DNA of 64,000 nucleotides from an uncultured Pseudomonadales bacterium (lineage in GTDB: Bacteria; Pseudomonadota; Gammaproteobacteria; Pseudomonadales; Pseudohongiellaceae), in the NCBI GenBank assembly GCA_943789335.1, contig CALSTS010000006.1:1-64000 (forward strand), given 5' to 3'. The position numbers were made by a program, and so were the translations under genes. The stretch's first letter is position 1. Each line of letters opens with the position of its first letter. This document shows, piece after piece, positions 1 to 8,306 of the stretch. The notes beneath the pieces were generated by a model. The model ran no database searches. It saw nothing but the letters and a program-made list of their open reading frames with translations, and was not told where the DNA came from.

Positions 1-1480
1 TTGTGCTACTGGGCTTATTGCCTGCGATCACTTTGTGTGGCGCCAGAGGCTGCAATGTCAGCTTTCACTACACCCCTGCGTCGGCTAATTCTGCGTTGAA
101 CTTCTTCCAGTGACTTGCCTTGCATCAGCGCCTGGCTCTGGGCGAAGCAGTTTGCCAACAAATGATTGATGCTGCTCTTCGTGTATTAGGCAAGGACTGG
201 CTGCAGCAATTGCGCTGGTTATGAAATCTGCTGGCACCCTAGGTGTTTGCCCTGATGTAGCAATAACTGATGAAAAGAGTGCTGCCCATTGGTGCCGGCG
301 CTGCCCCAGACGAGGCCGCCGCTATTCACATGACAACGACTCGCCATCTTTTGCGACGGATTTACCCAAGCTTTCCATGTCTAGTTGCTGCAAGAACGCA
401 GGGAATAAATGCAGGTTCTGGACATACGGCAGATATGACCTGTGTTTCCACCTTAAAGAAATTCAGATACCAAATATTTAATAGGGCCATCAACACAGGC
501 ATGTTGCTTTCTAATGAACTGGTTCTGAAAGTGTTCATCCATTCCATGCGCGCCGCTCAGTAAGTCACGGAAACTTTGCATGCTGGTTCCCAAGCGCTAT
601 TGGTAGGCCTATTGCTGACCACAAGCGAGTATCGCCCACCCGACCCAGTCCCACATTGGGGAAAGCATGATTCTCCTTATCAATTCCAAAGGCCTGTCGC
701 TTTCTCAATATTGGCTGGAAACGGCAACGAAATGCTTTGCCAGGTCTTTATCAGTTGACGCTGACGGCTGTAACCATAGTTTTAGCGGCCTGAGCATTCT
801 GCAGAGTTTCGAGTGTGGTGAAGGTTTTCGAGGCAATCACAAACAGACTGGTTGCTGGGTTCATGTCTGGCAAGTGTTTGCTCAAGGTGGCTAGGGTCTA
901 CATTTGAGACGAAAGTGGCAGTTGATCTTTTCTGGAATGATAGGGCGATTAGAGCTTCGTAGACCATCGCCGGTCCGAGATCTGAACCGCCGATTCCGAT
1001 ATTGACTGACGTCAGTAATTGCTTGGCCGCTATGCCCCGTGCCATTCGCCACTTTGCATGCTTGTCGCTACAAAGGCTTCAATGTCTTGCGAGGGTGAGC
1101 GTGAACTGCCTTTTCCTCGGCACTATTGGCATTTTGCGGACTGCGCAAGGCTACGTGAAGGGCGGGGCGCTGCTCAGTGTTATTGTCTATCAGCTCGCCA
1201 TGCAAACATGGCCATGAATGGCGTCACTTATCACGTCGGCTTGTTTTGCTAAGGTCGAGCTAAGAGGTCTACAGTCGTCTGCGCTTGATTAGATGTTTGG
1301 AATAATCAAATAGCAGCTCTGGTGCCTGCAGGCTGAAGTTGCCAAAACGCTTCGGGGTCGTTCGGCAAATAAATCGACTGATATCTGCTGTTGTGATATG
1401 TGCTTGCTGATGCTTTGTCGAGCGCCTTGCCAGGCAGGATTAGTGGTTTCAATAGAGACTGGCACTGGAAGAAGACATCA
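1..1480 (-). pseudogene. pgi: decayed glucose-6-phosphate isomerase gene
   Basis: On the minus strand, pieces of Pgi appear in correct order but in different frames, broken by stops. From the N-terminal side: SISKHISQQQISVDLFAER near 1360-1430, LLFDYSKHLIK near 1290-1325, RPALHVALR near 1150-1180, VNIGIGGSDLGPAMVYEAL near 950-1006, [14 protein letters not shown] near 780-835, [29 protein letters not shown] near 440-505, WGSAGTNGQHSFHQLL near 270-320 and NCFAQSQALMQGKSLEEV near 95-155. These match Pgi family signatures, including the GGSDLGP and GTNGQH sugar-phosphate site segments. The C-terminal end runs off the left edge. At least eight frame changes or stops make a functional enzyme impossible. 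The probable old start is an ATG near 1480. Loss would remove the glucose-6-phosphate/fructose-6-phosphate link unless another isomerase exists elsewhere. Confidence 0.9.
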
Positions 1481-1537
1481 CTACACCTTGCCAATATATT
1501 GCCTCATTGATTACTTTAGTAATTCTACCTTAAAATA

Positions 1538-1566
1538 TTGATCAATAGGATGGAGATTGGTAGTAT
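1538..1566 (+). promoter_or_regulatory. sigma-70-type stable RNA promoter for the tRNA-Thr array
   Basis: A -35 TTGATC (1538-1543), an exact 17-base spacer and a -10 TAGTAT (1561-1566) are followed by a G+C-rich discriminator TCGCGCCC, typical of growth-rate-controlled tRNA and rRNA promoters. Transcription would start near 1573, a few bases before the first tRNA-like repeat, and run through the array into tRNA-Thr and its terminator. This is a sequence-pattern call only. Confidence 0.6.
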
Positions 1567-1578
1567 TCGCGCCCTAAT

Positions 1579-1887
1579 GTCGCTATAGCTCAGCCGCTGG
1601 TAAAGAGAAGCAACTGACTATAGTGATAGATAGATTAGAATAGAAAACAGTTTTAGCCGCTATAGCTCAGCCGCTGGTAAAGAGAAGCAACTGACTATGG
1701 TGATAGATAGATTAGAATAGAAAACAGTTTTAGCCGCTATAGCTCAGCCGCTGGTAAAGAGAAGCAACTGACTATGGTGATAGATAGATTAGAATAGAAA
1801 ACAGTTTTAGCCGCTATAGCTCAGCCGCTGGATAAAGAGAAGCAACTGGCTTTAGTGATAGATAGATTAGAATAGTTAACAGTTTTA
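1579..1887 (+). repeat. four tandem 77-bp units made of tRNA-Thr 5' half plus spacer
   Basis: Units start at 1579, 1656, 1733 and 1810 (periods 77, 77 and 78) and abut the complete tRNA-Thr gene. Units 2 and 3 are identical; unit 1 has two substitutions; unit 4 is more diverged with one inserted base. The first ~40 bases of each copy the tRNA-Thr 5' half (GCCGCTATAGCTCAGCCG, then CAACTGACT) with small insertions in the D-arm. The last ~37 bases are an A-rich spacer containing TAGAAT. No unit has the anticodon loop, T-arm or acceptor 3' strand, so none can be a functional tRNA. The array lies between a stable-RNA promoter and the mature tRNA, so it is probably transcribed as leader RNA. Confidence 0.9.
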
Positions 1888-1965
<78 letters not shown>

Positions 1966-1972
1966 TAAAAAT

Positions 1973-2002
1973 AAAGGGATACAGAGATGTATCCCTTTTT
2001 TT
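1973..2002 (+). terminator. rho-independent terminator of tRNA-Thr
   Basis: A perfect 11-bp stem, AAAGGGATACA (1973-1983) with TGTATCCCTTT (1988-1998), closes a GAGA tetraloop and is followed by a T run. It lies eight bases after the tRNA CCA end. Confidence 0.93.
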
Positions 2003-2057
2003 ATATTCGTAAAAATATTTTATATGTAGCAGATATGTAGCAAGTTATATCTAAATT

Positions 2058-2213
2058 TTATGCTTCAGTTAACTCTGCCATTTCAATTGCATCGTCAACC
2101 TCTATACCCAAGTATCTAACTGTACTTTCTAATTTCGTATTATCAAGGTTTAAATCGACTTCATATTCTACTGCTCCACACTGGCAGCTACCTTCGTAAT
2201 GATTAAGTTCCAC
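2058..2213 (-). pseudogene. tyrosine integrase C-terminal remnant joined to a GFA-type N-terminus
   Basis: A short minus-strand frame with a possible GTG start at 2213 encodes about 51 residues. Its second half, TKLESTVRYLGIEVDDA followed by a short acidic end and a stop, is the characteristic C-terminus of a class of phage/island tyrosine recombinases, lacking the catalytic Arg/His/Tyr core. Its first half, HYEGSCQCGAVEYEV, is instead like the N-terminal zinc-binding segment of GFA (formaldehyde-activating/CENP-V) proteins. The two are joined in frame, apparently by deletion between two genes. AAGGA lies at a usable distance from the GTG, so translation cannot be excluded. Its position beside a tRNA 3' end fits a decayed island integrase. 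Confidence 0.6.
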
Positions 2214-2246
2214 TATTTTATGTCCTTTTTCATGCTTAATAATAAA

Positions 2247-2852
2247 TTAGGTCAATCTAAAAACTTGTATCAGCCGGTCATTTTGCCCTGATTCCATTGG
2301 GATTTTATGTTTCTCAGGTGTAGGGAAAGTCAGCGTGGCAACGAAAGTGGATTCTCGTAACCAACTATATTTATCTCCACTAACATTGAAGACAGGAGTA
2401 AGGCGATAAATGCCTTCGATAACCCCATTACCAGCGGCATACCCCAATCCTTTGTTATGTATGATAATTTGGTAACCATCATCAGTTTGTAAACGATATA
2501 GGGCGTCTATAATGACTCCTCCATCTGGTCGAGTAACCGGAAAATCTCCGCCTCCAGGCAGCACTCTTCCACTAATACCTGGACCTGAAAATCGACCTCC
2601 TACTATTGGCCAAACCACATCACGAATACCGTCTGCAGCATTTACTTCAGGCCCCATTGATTCTGGCTCGCTACAAATAACGTTGATGTTCATTACCAGT
2701 TCAAAGCCAATCTGGTCATAAATCTCTGATGAATCAAAAGTTCCTGTTACCGCACTCGAAGCGCTCCCTTGGGATTGAGCTAATGCGGACACACTGGATA
2801 GCATACTCGCTGCCCCGATAAGTCCAACTGCTTTTCTTCTTGAGATCTTCAT
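2247..2852 (-). CDS. Tat-exported DUF3237 family protein
   Basis: 201 residues. The N-terminus has a twin-arginine signal (SRRKAVGLIGAA, residues 4-15) ending near ALAQS (about residue 26), so it is probably exported folded by the Tat system. The mature part matches DUF3237, a small beta-barrel-like family of unknown biochemical role, with the typical GGRFSGPGISGRVLPGGGDF and PDGGVIIDALYRLQTDDG segments. The start has a nearby GGAG. It is followed about 100 bases upstream on the same strand by a serine hydrolase, possibly cotranscribed. It lies in the accessory segment. No function is assigned beyond the family. Confidence 0.85.
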   Translation of the reverse strand: MKISRRKAVGLIGAASMLSSVSALAQSQGSASSAVTGTFDSSEIYDQIGFELVMNINVICSEPESMGPEVNAADGIRDVVWPIVGGRFSGPGISGRVLPGGGDFPVTRPDGGVIIDALYRLQTDDGYQIIIHNKGLGYAAGNGVIEGIYRLTPVFNVSGDKYSWLRESTFVATLTFPTPEKHKIPMESGQNDRLIQVFRLT

Positions 2853-2952
2853 ATGTTTACTCTCCTTAGACGATATTTACTGGCTAATGTTTTTTACTGC
2901 GCCGTTTAGTTTCCGAAGTTTTGAAGGTGCAGACTCTTCAATCTGATCTTTT

Positions 2953-4170
2953 TTAGTCTACTTCCCAGGCCGATGCGGCTGCCATAAATGCTGCTGTTTC
3001 AGCATCAGCGGATGTTGGGCCGGGAGGGAAGTAACTCAGCTTGACCACCACTGTATCAGTATCCGGGTCAACATAAATAAATTGTCCCTGCAGGCCAATT
3101 GCCTGGAAAGCATTACTGTTAGCTACTGTCCACCACTGCAAGCCGTAACCACCAAAAACATCATCTTCATCATGGCTCGGTTGTGTAGATGCTTCGACCC
3201 AACTTTCAGGAACAATACGCCTGCCGTCAGCGACACCACCATTCAATACCATTTGTCCGAAGCGGGCATAATCTCTCATGGTGGCATTGAATCCGGCACC
3301 GCTGAACTCGCGACCCACGCCTGGCTCACCGTCCATGATATAAAACCCAGCCGCTTCGGTTCCCAGCGGTTCCCAAAGGCATTGTTCGGTATAAGCTGCA
3401 ACTCGTCTGTCAGTTGCCCGCTCAATTAACCAGCCCAATATTGCCGTATCAATTGTTTTGTACTGAAAAAAATCACCAGGCTCATGTATCCTGGATAAAG
3501 TGCGTGCAACATCTACAAAACGATGCGTGTTTTTCACCAACGCATTGATATGATTGCTGGCTGCCATACCAGGATTTGCCCAGTCATAACGTTCTTCATA
3601 ATCCACACCGGATCGCATTTGCATGACATGTCGAATTGAAACACCTTCATAGGCACCACCATTTAACTCTGGTAAATAATCAGAAATAGGGGTATCCAGA
3701 GAATCAATATAGCCATCTTCAAGTGCACATCCCACAAGCACGGAAGTAATTGATTTTGTCATTGACCAGCTCATGAATCGGGTTTGCGGACTGGTGTTGT
3801 TTCGATAGTTTTCATAGACTATACGCCCGTCTTTCATCACCAGCAGAGCATTGGTATAAGTATTCTCTAAGATAGATTCAGCCGGCAAATTCTGCCCCTG
3901 CCAGGAATATGTGAAGTCAAGTTCATGACTGTCTTTTGGTAAATCCCAGACTTCTCCACTTGGAGACACTTCACGGATGGTGAACAGTTTGTCCATGTTG
4001 CTGAAAGTCATCGCATTGACATTGTCGTCGTGCATATGCCAGCGTAATACCTGTACAGCAACTGGTAACTCGGATTCCCTGCCTCCAAGCAATTGCTCAG
4101 GTAAGATTTGCTGCGCAACTACGCTTTGAGCTGCTAGTGAAAGTGCACATAGGTAAATAATTTTTTTCAT
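2953..4170 (-). CDS. secreted serine hydrolase, beta-lactamase class C superfamily
   Basis: 405 residues with a Sec signal peptide (MKKIIYLCALSLAAQSVVAQ). The catalytic SxxK motif is SMTK at residues 136-139. A YKT motif (in FFQYKTIDTAILGW) sits where the Tyr-x-Asn/Ser/Thr element is expected, and IGLQGQFIYVDP takes the third-motif position, giving the pattern of the esterase/6-aminohexanoate-dimer-hydrolase branch rather than a true beta-lactamase. The substrate is unknown; ester, amide or peptide bonds are all possible. It reads away from the divergent beta-helix gene at 4471 and toward the DUF3237 gene. Confidence 0.85.
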   Translation of the reverse strand: MKKIIYLCALSLAAQSVVAQQILPEQLLGGRESELPVAVQVLRWHMHDDNVNAMTFSNMDKLFTIREVSPSGEVWDLPKDSHELDFTYSWQGQNLPAESILENTYTNALLVMKDGRIVYENYRNNTSPQTRFMSWSMTKSITSVLVGCALEDGYIDSLDTPISDYLPELNGGAYEGVSIRHVMQMRSGVDYEERYDWANPGMAASNHINALVKNTHRFVDVARTLSRIHEPGDFFQYKTIDTAILGWLIERATDRRVAAYTEQCLWEPLGTEAAGFYIMDGEPGVGREFSGAGFNATMRDYARFGQMVLNGGVADGRRIVPESWVEASTQPSHDEDDVFGGYGLQWWTVANSNAFQAIGLQGQFIYVDPDTDTVVVKLSYFPPGPTSADAETAAFMAAASAWEVD

Positions 4171-4470
4171 AATAATGATCGTCCTGTATTTTTTTAATAT
4201 TCCACAATTTTAATATAAAGGAACAATTGAGCAATGTCTCTATTTTCTCCATTCGTCCAAAAGCGGACATAATAATTATTGAAATTTTAAATTACGCGTC
4301 TTTGTGTATTGGCAATAGCAGTGGTTATTTAATAAGTTTTATTTTAATTTACGCAGTTAACTTACCAATAACATTCATTAAGAAAGTTATCGCTCGCGGA
4401 TAGTTGGAAAAAAAAGGCTCTTAGTTTATTGTTATGAAAAATAACAAGTAATAATCAAAAAAATCTTCAA
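4171..4470. promoter_or_regulatory. 300-base A+T-rich divergent intergenic region
   Basis: This region separates the minus-strand serine hydrolase and the plus-strand beta-helix gene and must hold both promoters. It contains a degenerate copy of a dispersed palindrome (GTCCAAAAGCGGACAT near 4255-4270, with ATGTC upstream). I could not assign -35/-10 boxes with confidence, and no coding remnant was recognised. Confidence 0.5.
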
Positions 4471-6546
4471 ATGGGAAACACAATGAGAAACAACAAAAAG
4501 AGCCGTTTTCAGCGAATATTGAATTTGTGCTTCATATTAGTCTGCACTTTTTTTAGCCATAAAGGATTGGCCCAAAACAGTGTCACTGCGGGGGATTTTT
4601 TTGTTGAACCGCCTACTCTGGAAAATCTGGGGTTTGAATGGGTGATTGGTGGTGACGAAAACAGGAATGCCAACGTTACGGTGGCATTCCGTGAAAAAGG
4701 AGCAAGGAGCTGGCGCGAAGGACTTCCCTTGTTTCGCATACAGAATGAAGAAGTAAGGTCTATTTTATTCACTGGCGCCTTCAATGCGGTATTACCAAAC
4801 ATGTTTGCCGGTAGCATATTCGATCTGCAGCCAGATACCTTATATGAAGCACAATTTACTTTGGATGACCCAGATGGTGTCAATGGGGAAGCGGTCAGAA
4901 CCGTTGAAGTCCGAACACGGCCTGAGCCTATGCCCGCTGAAAACGGACGCGTTTTTCATGTTTACCCTTTTGATTACGAAGGCCCAAGAGAAGAACCAGC
5001 ATTCAAAGGGTTGTTGTCTGCTTATTTCATGAGTTCGGCTGATTATGCTGAATTTACACCAACCGAAGGTGGCGATTGGTACAACGCTTTCCCACCCAGA
5101 GTACAGGCTGGGGATACCATTTTGGTTCATGCCGGAGTGTATAAGGATCAACGATTTCGTTATGGCCATGAGCTGCTTTCAGGGTGGGCAGAATGCTGTA
5201 ATACCACCGGTGATGGTACCTATTATTTGACGGCCAAGGGAACCGCAGAAAAACCCATAGCCATCAAGGCTGCTGGCGATGGTGAAGTCATCTTCGACGG
5301 CGATGGCAACAATAACCTCTTTAATGTAATGGCAGCCGACTATCACTATTTTGAGGGCTTAACCTTTCGCAATACCTTTATCGCTTTTGAAGCTGGATTA
5401 AAAAGTATTGCCGGTGCAGTAGGTCTGAGTTTCAAACATAATACCTTTGAAGATATTGGTATAGGCATACATACAGATTGGGGTGGTTCCAGAAATTTTT
5501 ATATTGCCGATAACTATTTTACTGGCAGGCATAATCCTGATTACCTGGTACCCTGGACAATCAATCCAAACCGCCCAAATTGGGAATACTGGTCGCAGTT
5601 CCCGAATATTATCGAATTGACTAACAATCAATCTCAGTTTGCCGTCAAGGTCTACGGTTCAGGTCATGTGATTGCCTACAACAGTGTTTACAACTTTCAT
5701 GACGGCATTGATCATGCTACTTACGGTGAACCAGATGACTGGCCTAATACACCAAGAGACCGGATGCCGGTAGCTATTGATATTTATAATAATGACATCT
5801 TTAACGTACATGATAATTGCGTAGAAGCCGATGGTGCCATGTATAACATTCGGGTTATGCGGAACCGTTGTTTCAATTCAGCCCTGCAGGCTTATAGCCT
5901 ACAACCCTTAATGGGAGGGCCTGCCTATTTCATTCGTAATATTACTTATAATTCACCCGCCTCCGGAGCAATGAAATTTTCACAACGCCCTGCGGGAGGT
6001 GTTTTTTATCACAACACTTGGTTTAGTAATGCCAGCCCTGGAACAGGTAATGAAGTGTCGAATTTGCACCTCAGGAACAATCTAATCTTAGGCCAATACG
6101 ATGCGCCAGTAATGGGCATTGCCACACTGACCAATTACTCGTCCAGTGACTATAACGGTTACTATATAAATACAAACAGGGACACGGCTCCTTTCATGTG
6201 GTACTCGCCAGATTTAGAGCTTGGAAAAGACTTCAGTGAAAACGCCGTAGTTCCTCGTGAGTTTGATTCACTGGCAGCTTTTAGTGCCGCCACTGGGCAG
6301 GAAGGCAATAGTATTTTGATTGATACCAGCATTTTTCAGAATGTAAGTATGCCTGATCCTGTTGCGCCATTATCAACAGTTTACCCCTTAGATGATGTTG
6401 ATTATCGTTTACGCCGTGGTTCAGCAGCTGTAGATGCCGGCATGGCTTTACCAAATATTAATGAGGGTTTTTCGGGCAGAGCACCTGATTTAGGGGCTAT
6501 TGAGTTTGGAGATGGTATGCCACACTTTGGTCCACGACCCCGTTAG
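4471..6546 (+). CDS. secreted right-handed parallel beta-helix protein
   Basis: About 691 residues. An internal ATG at 4483 (MRNNKKSRFQR) has GGGA at a good distance and may be the true start. A Sec signal peptide ends near GLAQ. Residues ~30-145 look like a beta-sandwich/fibronectin-like region (DLQPDTLYEAQFTLDDPDG). Residues ~170-600 carry repeating short hydrophobic rungs with Asn and Gly turns (GEVIFDGDGNNNLF, HYFEGLTFRNTF, FKHNTFEDIG, AYNSVYNFHDG, DIYNNDIFNVHDN), the hallmark of pectate-lyase/alginate-lyase-like beta-helices. The C-terminus DYRLRRGSAAVDAG...APDLGAIEFG is common at the end of such extracellular proteins. It probably binds or cleaves a polysaccharide; no lyase active site could be assigned. 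It precedes an M28 peptidase on the same strand by 108 bases. Confidence 0.8.
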   Translation: MGNTMRNNKKSRFQRILNLCFILVCTFFSHKGLAQNSVTAGDFFVEPPTLENLGFEWVIGGDENRNANVTVAFREKGARSWREGLPLFRIQNEEVRSILFTGAFNAVLPNMFAGSIFDLQPDTLYEAQFTLDDPDGVNGEAVRTVEVRTRPEPMPAENGRVFHVYPFDYEGPREEPAFKGLLSAYFMSSADYAEFTPTEGGDWYNAFPPRVQAGDTILVHAGVYKDQRFRYGHELLSGWAECCNTTGDGTYYLTAKGTAEKPIAIKAAGDGEVIFDGDGNNNLFNVMAADYHYFEGLTFRNTFIAFEAGLKSIAGAVGLSFKHNTFEDIGIGIHTDWGGSRNFYIADNYFTGRHNPDYLVPWTINPNRPNWEYWSQFPNIIELTNNQSQFAVKVYGSGHVIAYNSVYNFHDGIDHATYGEPDDWPNTPRDRMPVAIDIYNNDIFNVHDNCVEADGAMYNIRVMRNRCFNSALQAYSLQPLMGGPAYFIRNITYNSPASGAMKFSQRPAGGVFYHNTWFSNASPGTGNEVSNLHLRNNLILGQYDAPVMGIATLTNYSSSDYNGYYINTNRDTAPFMWYSPDLELGKDFSENAVVPREFDSLAAFSAATGQEGNSILIDTSIFQNVSMPDPVAPLSTVYPLDDVDYRLRRGSAAVDAGMALPNINEGFSGRAPDLGAIEFGDGMPHFGPRPR

Positions 6547-6654
6547 TTAAGGAATTATTTTATAAAAGAGAACCTGCTGCTCTTCAAACAATAAGTTTAA
6601 CTTATCAATACTCAGCAGCCTGATAATAACAATAGAAAATACAGGAAAATAAAA

Positions 6655-8214
6655 ATGAACGATAATAAAAAGAGCCTCATATTTTCATTGCTAACATTTG
6701 CTGTCATTGGCCTTAACTCAGCCTTATACGCGCAGGAAGCTGATTTTTTTGATCTACCCTTACCAGGACCAGCAACACTGCAGACTATAGATTTCAAAAA
6801 TGTTGATTTTCCTCCACTGCCTACCCTTGGATCAGAGAATAGGTCAGGTTCTGATAGTGCAGTTTTATACAGCCATATAGAGTCGCTTGTGGATATAGCC
6901 CTACAAAGCCGCGAACGAAATCCTCAACGTTGGGGGAATTTTTCCGGTTTTCCGGAAGAAGAACGTGTATTAGCTTATATCTCTAACCAGTTGGTTGCGG
7001 CTGGAGTGGGAGATATAGATATCAGAATATTTGATCAGGCTCCCTGGTCTCTGACGACTCAATGGAGTATAAAGCTCTCCGGTATTAATGGTGAATCCAT
7101 TGAGCTACAGTCTGCAGTGCCGATGGGTGTAGGAGATAGAAGTTCAGCTGACCCTGTTACTGCACCACTGATTTATGTTGGCCGGGGCCTGGCTGCCGAT
7201 TTGATGGGACGTGATTTAGCTGGGAAAATTGCCGTGATTCGTGGCGAAGCAGCTCCCCATTTTTATGATTTTCCTAGTAGAGAATCTATGGCCAGGTTAA
7301 CCAATGCTGGAGCCATAGGCGTTATACGTTTATGGGATACGCCAGGCAATATGCAATTGCAGCTGGGCAATTGCCCAGAGATTTCTTGTTTTAATCTCGG
7401 TGGTGAAGACAGTGCTTTTCTTGAGGCAGTAATGGTGGAAGCAGCCACCTCTGGCAAGTTGGAAGAATTGAGCATGACGATCGAAATGACGATTGAACGT
7501 GAAATCCGACAGGCCAGAAACCTGATCGGTAAAATCTCTGGTTCGGGTGACAGCGATGAAAACATTATAATATTAGCCCACACTGATACATGGTTTTCTG
7601 GTGCAGATGACAACGCTTCAGGTATTGCCGTTATGATCGGGCTTGCTGAGTACTATGGAGCAAAGCAGCCAATTCATGATGTTTATTTTGTTGCATCGCC
7701 AGGTCATCATCATGGGGCAGGGGGTTCAGCCTTCCTTGTCGACAACTATCCTGATTTGATAACTAACAATATGTTATCCGTTAATCTGGAGCATATTGCC
7801 TCCATTGGTATGGCGCGAATTGATGCCAACATGATGGATAGAGTGCGGGATAACTACGGCAACTTGTTGGCATCACTTTCTCCTACAAATACCGACAGTC
7901 TGTGGCATGGTGTCCAGATGTCGAACAGGACACCTTTTCTGGTAAACGCCTGGCGTCAAGCATCCGAAAGTAATATGTACTCACAACCAGCGAACGTTTG
8001 GGAAGCCAGCCGCTTTATGCCCGGGGAGTCTACATCACTGGATATTGCCGGAGCTTTTGTTGTGCAAAATGTAGAAACTAATCACTGGTATCACAGCTCA
8101 GGATCAATGCCAGAAACTATTTCGCCAGAAAGTCTCAAACGTGCGTTTTTGCTATACAACGACTTTATTAATCTTGCAGATCAATCATCAAAAGCAGAGA
8201 TTCAAGCCAGATAA
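6655..8214 (+). CDS. exported M28-family peptidase-like protein with PA domain
   Basis: 519 residues with a Sec signal (cleavage near LYAQ). A PA-like insert spans roughly residues 150-260 (TAPLIYVGRGLAADLMGRDLAGKIAVIRG). The M28 fold follows: AHTDTWFSGADDNASG at ~308-323 supplies the first metal His and bridging Asp; NLEHIAS (~378) and NHWYHSSGSMPE near residue 485 match later ligand positions. The usual Glu-Glu pair (general base plus metal ligand) is replaced by GHHHGAGGS, with His at 351-353. It may be a variant metallopeptidase or a non-peptidase relative. It is likely cotranscribed with the beta-helix gene and is followed by a palindromic repeat. Confidence 0.8.
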   Translation: MNDNKKSLIFSLLTFAVIGLNSALYAQEADFFDLPLPGPATLQTIDFKNVDFPPLPTLGSENRSGSDSAVLYSHIESLVDIALQSRERNPQRWGNFSGFPEEERVLAYISNQLVAAGVGDIDIRIFDQAPWSLTTQWSIKLSGINGESIELQSAVPMGVGDRSSADPVTAPLIYVGRGLAADLMGRDLAGKIAVIRGEAAPHFYDFPSRESMARLTNAGAIGVIRLWDTPGNMQLQLGNCPEISCFNLGGEDSAFLEAVMVEAATSGKLEELSMTIEMTIEREIRQARNLIGKISGSGDSDENIIILAHTDTWFSGADDNASGIAVMIGLAEYYGAKQPIHDVYFVASPGHHHGAGGSAFLVDNYPDLITNNMLSVNLEHIASIGMARIDANMMDRVRDNYGNLLASLSPTNTDSLWHGVQMSNRTPFLVNAWRQASESNMYSQPANVWEASRFMPGESTSLDIAGAFVVQNVETNHWYHSSGSMPETISPESLKRAFLLYNDFINLADQSSKAEIQAR

Positions 8215-8241
8215 GGGCATTGACAAGTTAATGGCTTATGG

Positions 8242-8271
8242 AATGTCTGCTATCGACCCAAAGCAGACATT
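8242..8271. repeat. dispersed palindromic element, best copy
   Basis: A perfect 10-bp inverted repeat, AATGTCTGCT (8242-8251) and AGCAGACATT (8262-8271), surrounds the loop ATCGACCCAA. It lies between the convergent stops of the M28 gene and the minus-strand lipoprotein gene, and T-rich sequence follows, so it may act as a bidirectional terminator. Related copies are at 10691-10716 and, degenerate, near 4255-4270, all inside the accessory segment. Confidence 0.8.
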
Positions 8272-8306
8272 AAATTTTTCTTGAAGCAAGCAAATATTCA
8301 TCAATT

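Noticed and set aside
221..1252. Plus-strand open frames between 221 and 1252
   Set aside because: They lie opposite the decayed pgi, show no family features, and are explained as shadows of the pseudogene.
1579..1887. Possible CRISPR array
   Set aside because: The 77-bp units abut without unique spacers and are copies of the tRNA-Thr 5' half; no cas genes are present.
2953..4170. Antibiotic-resistance beta-lactamase
   Set aside because: SMTK is present, but the YKT and GLQGQ motifs and overall pattern fit the esterase/amide hydrolase branch.
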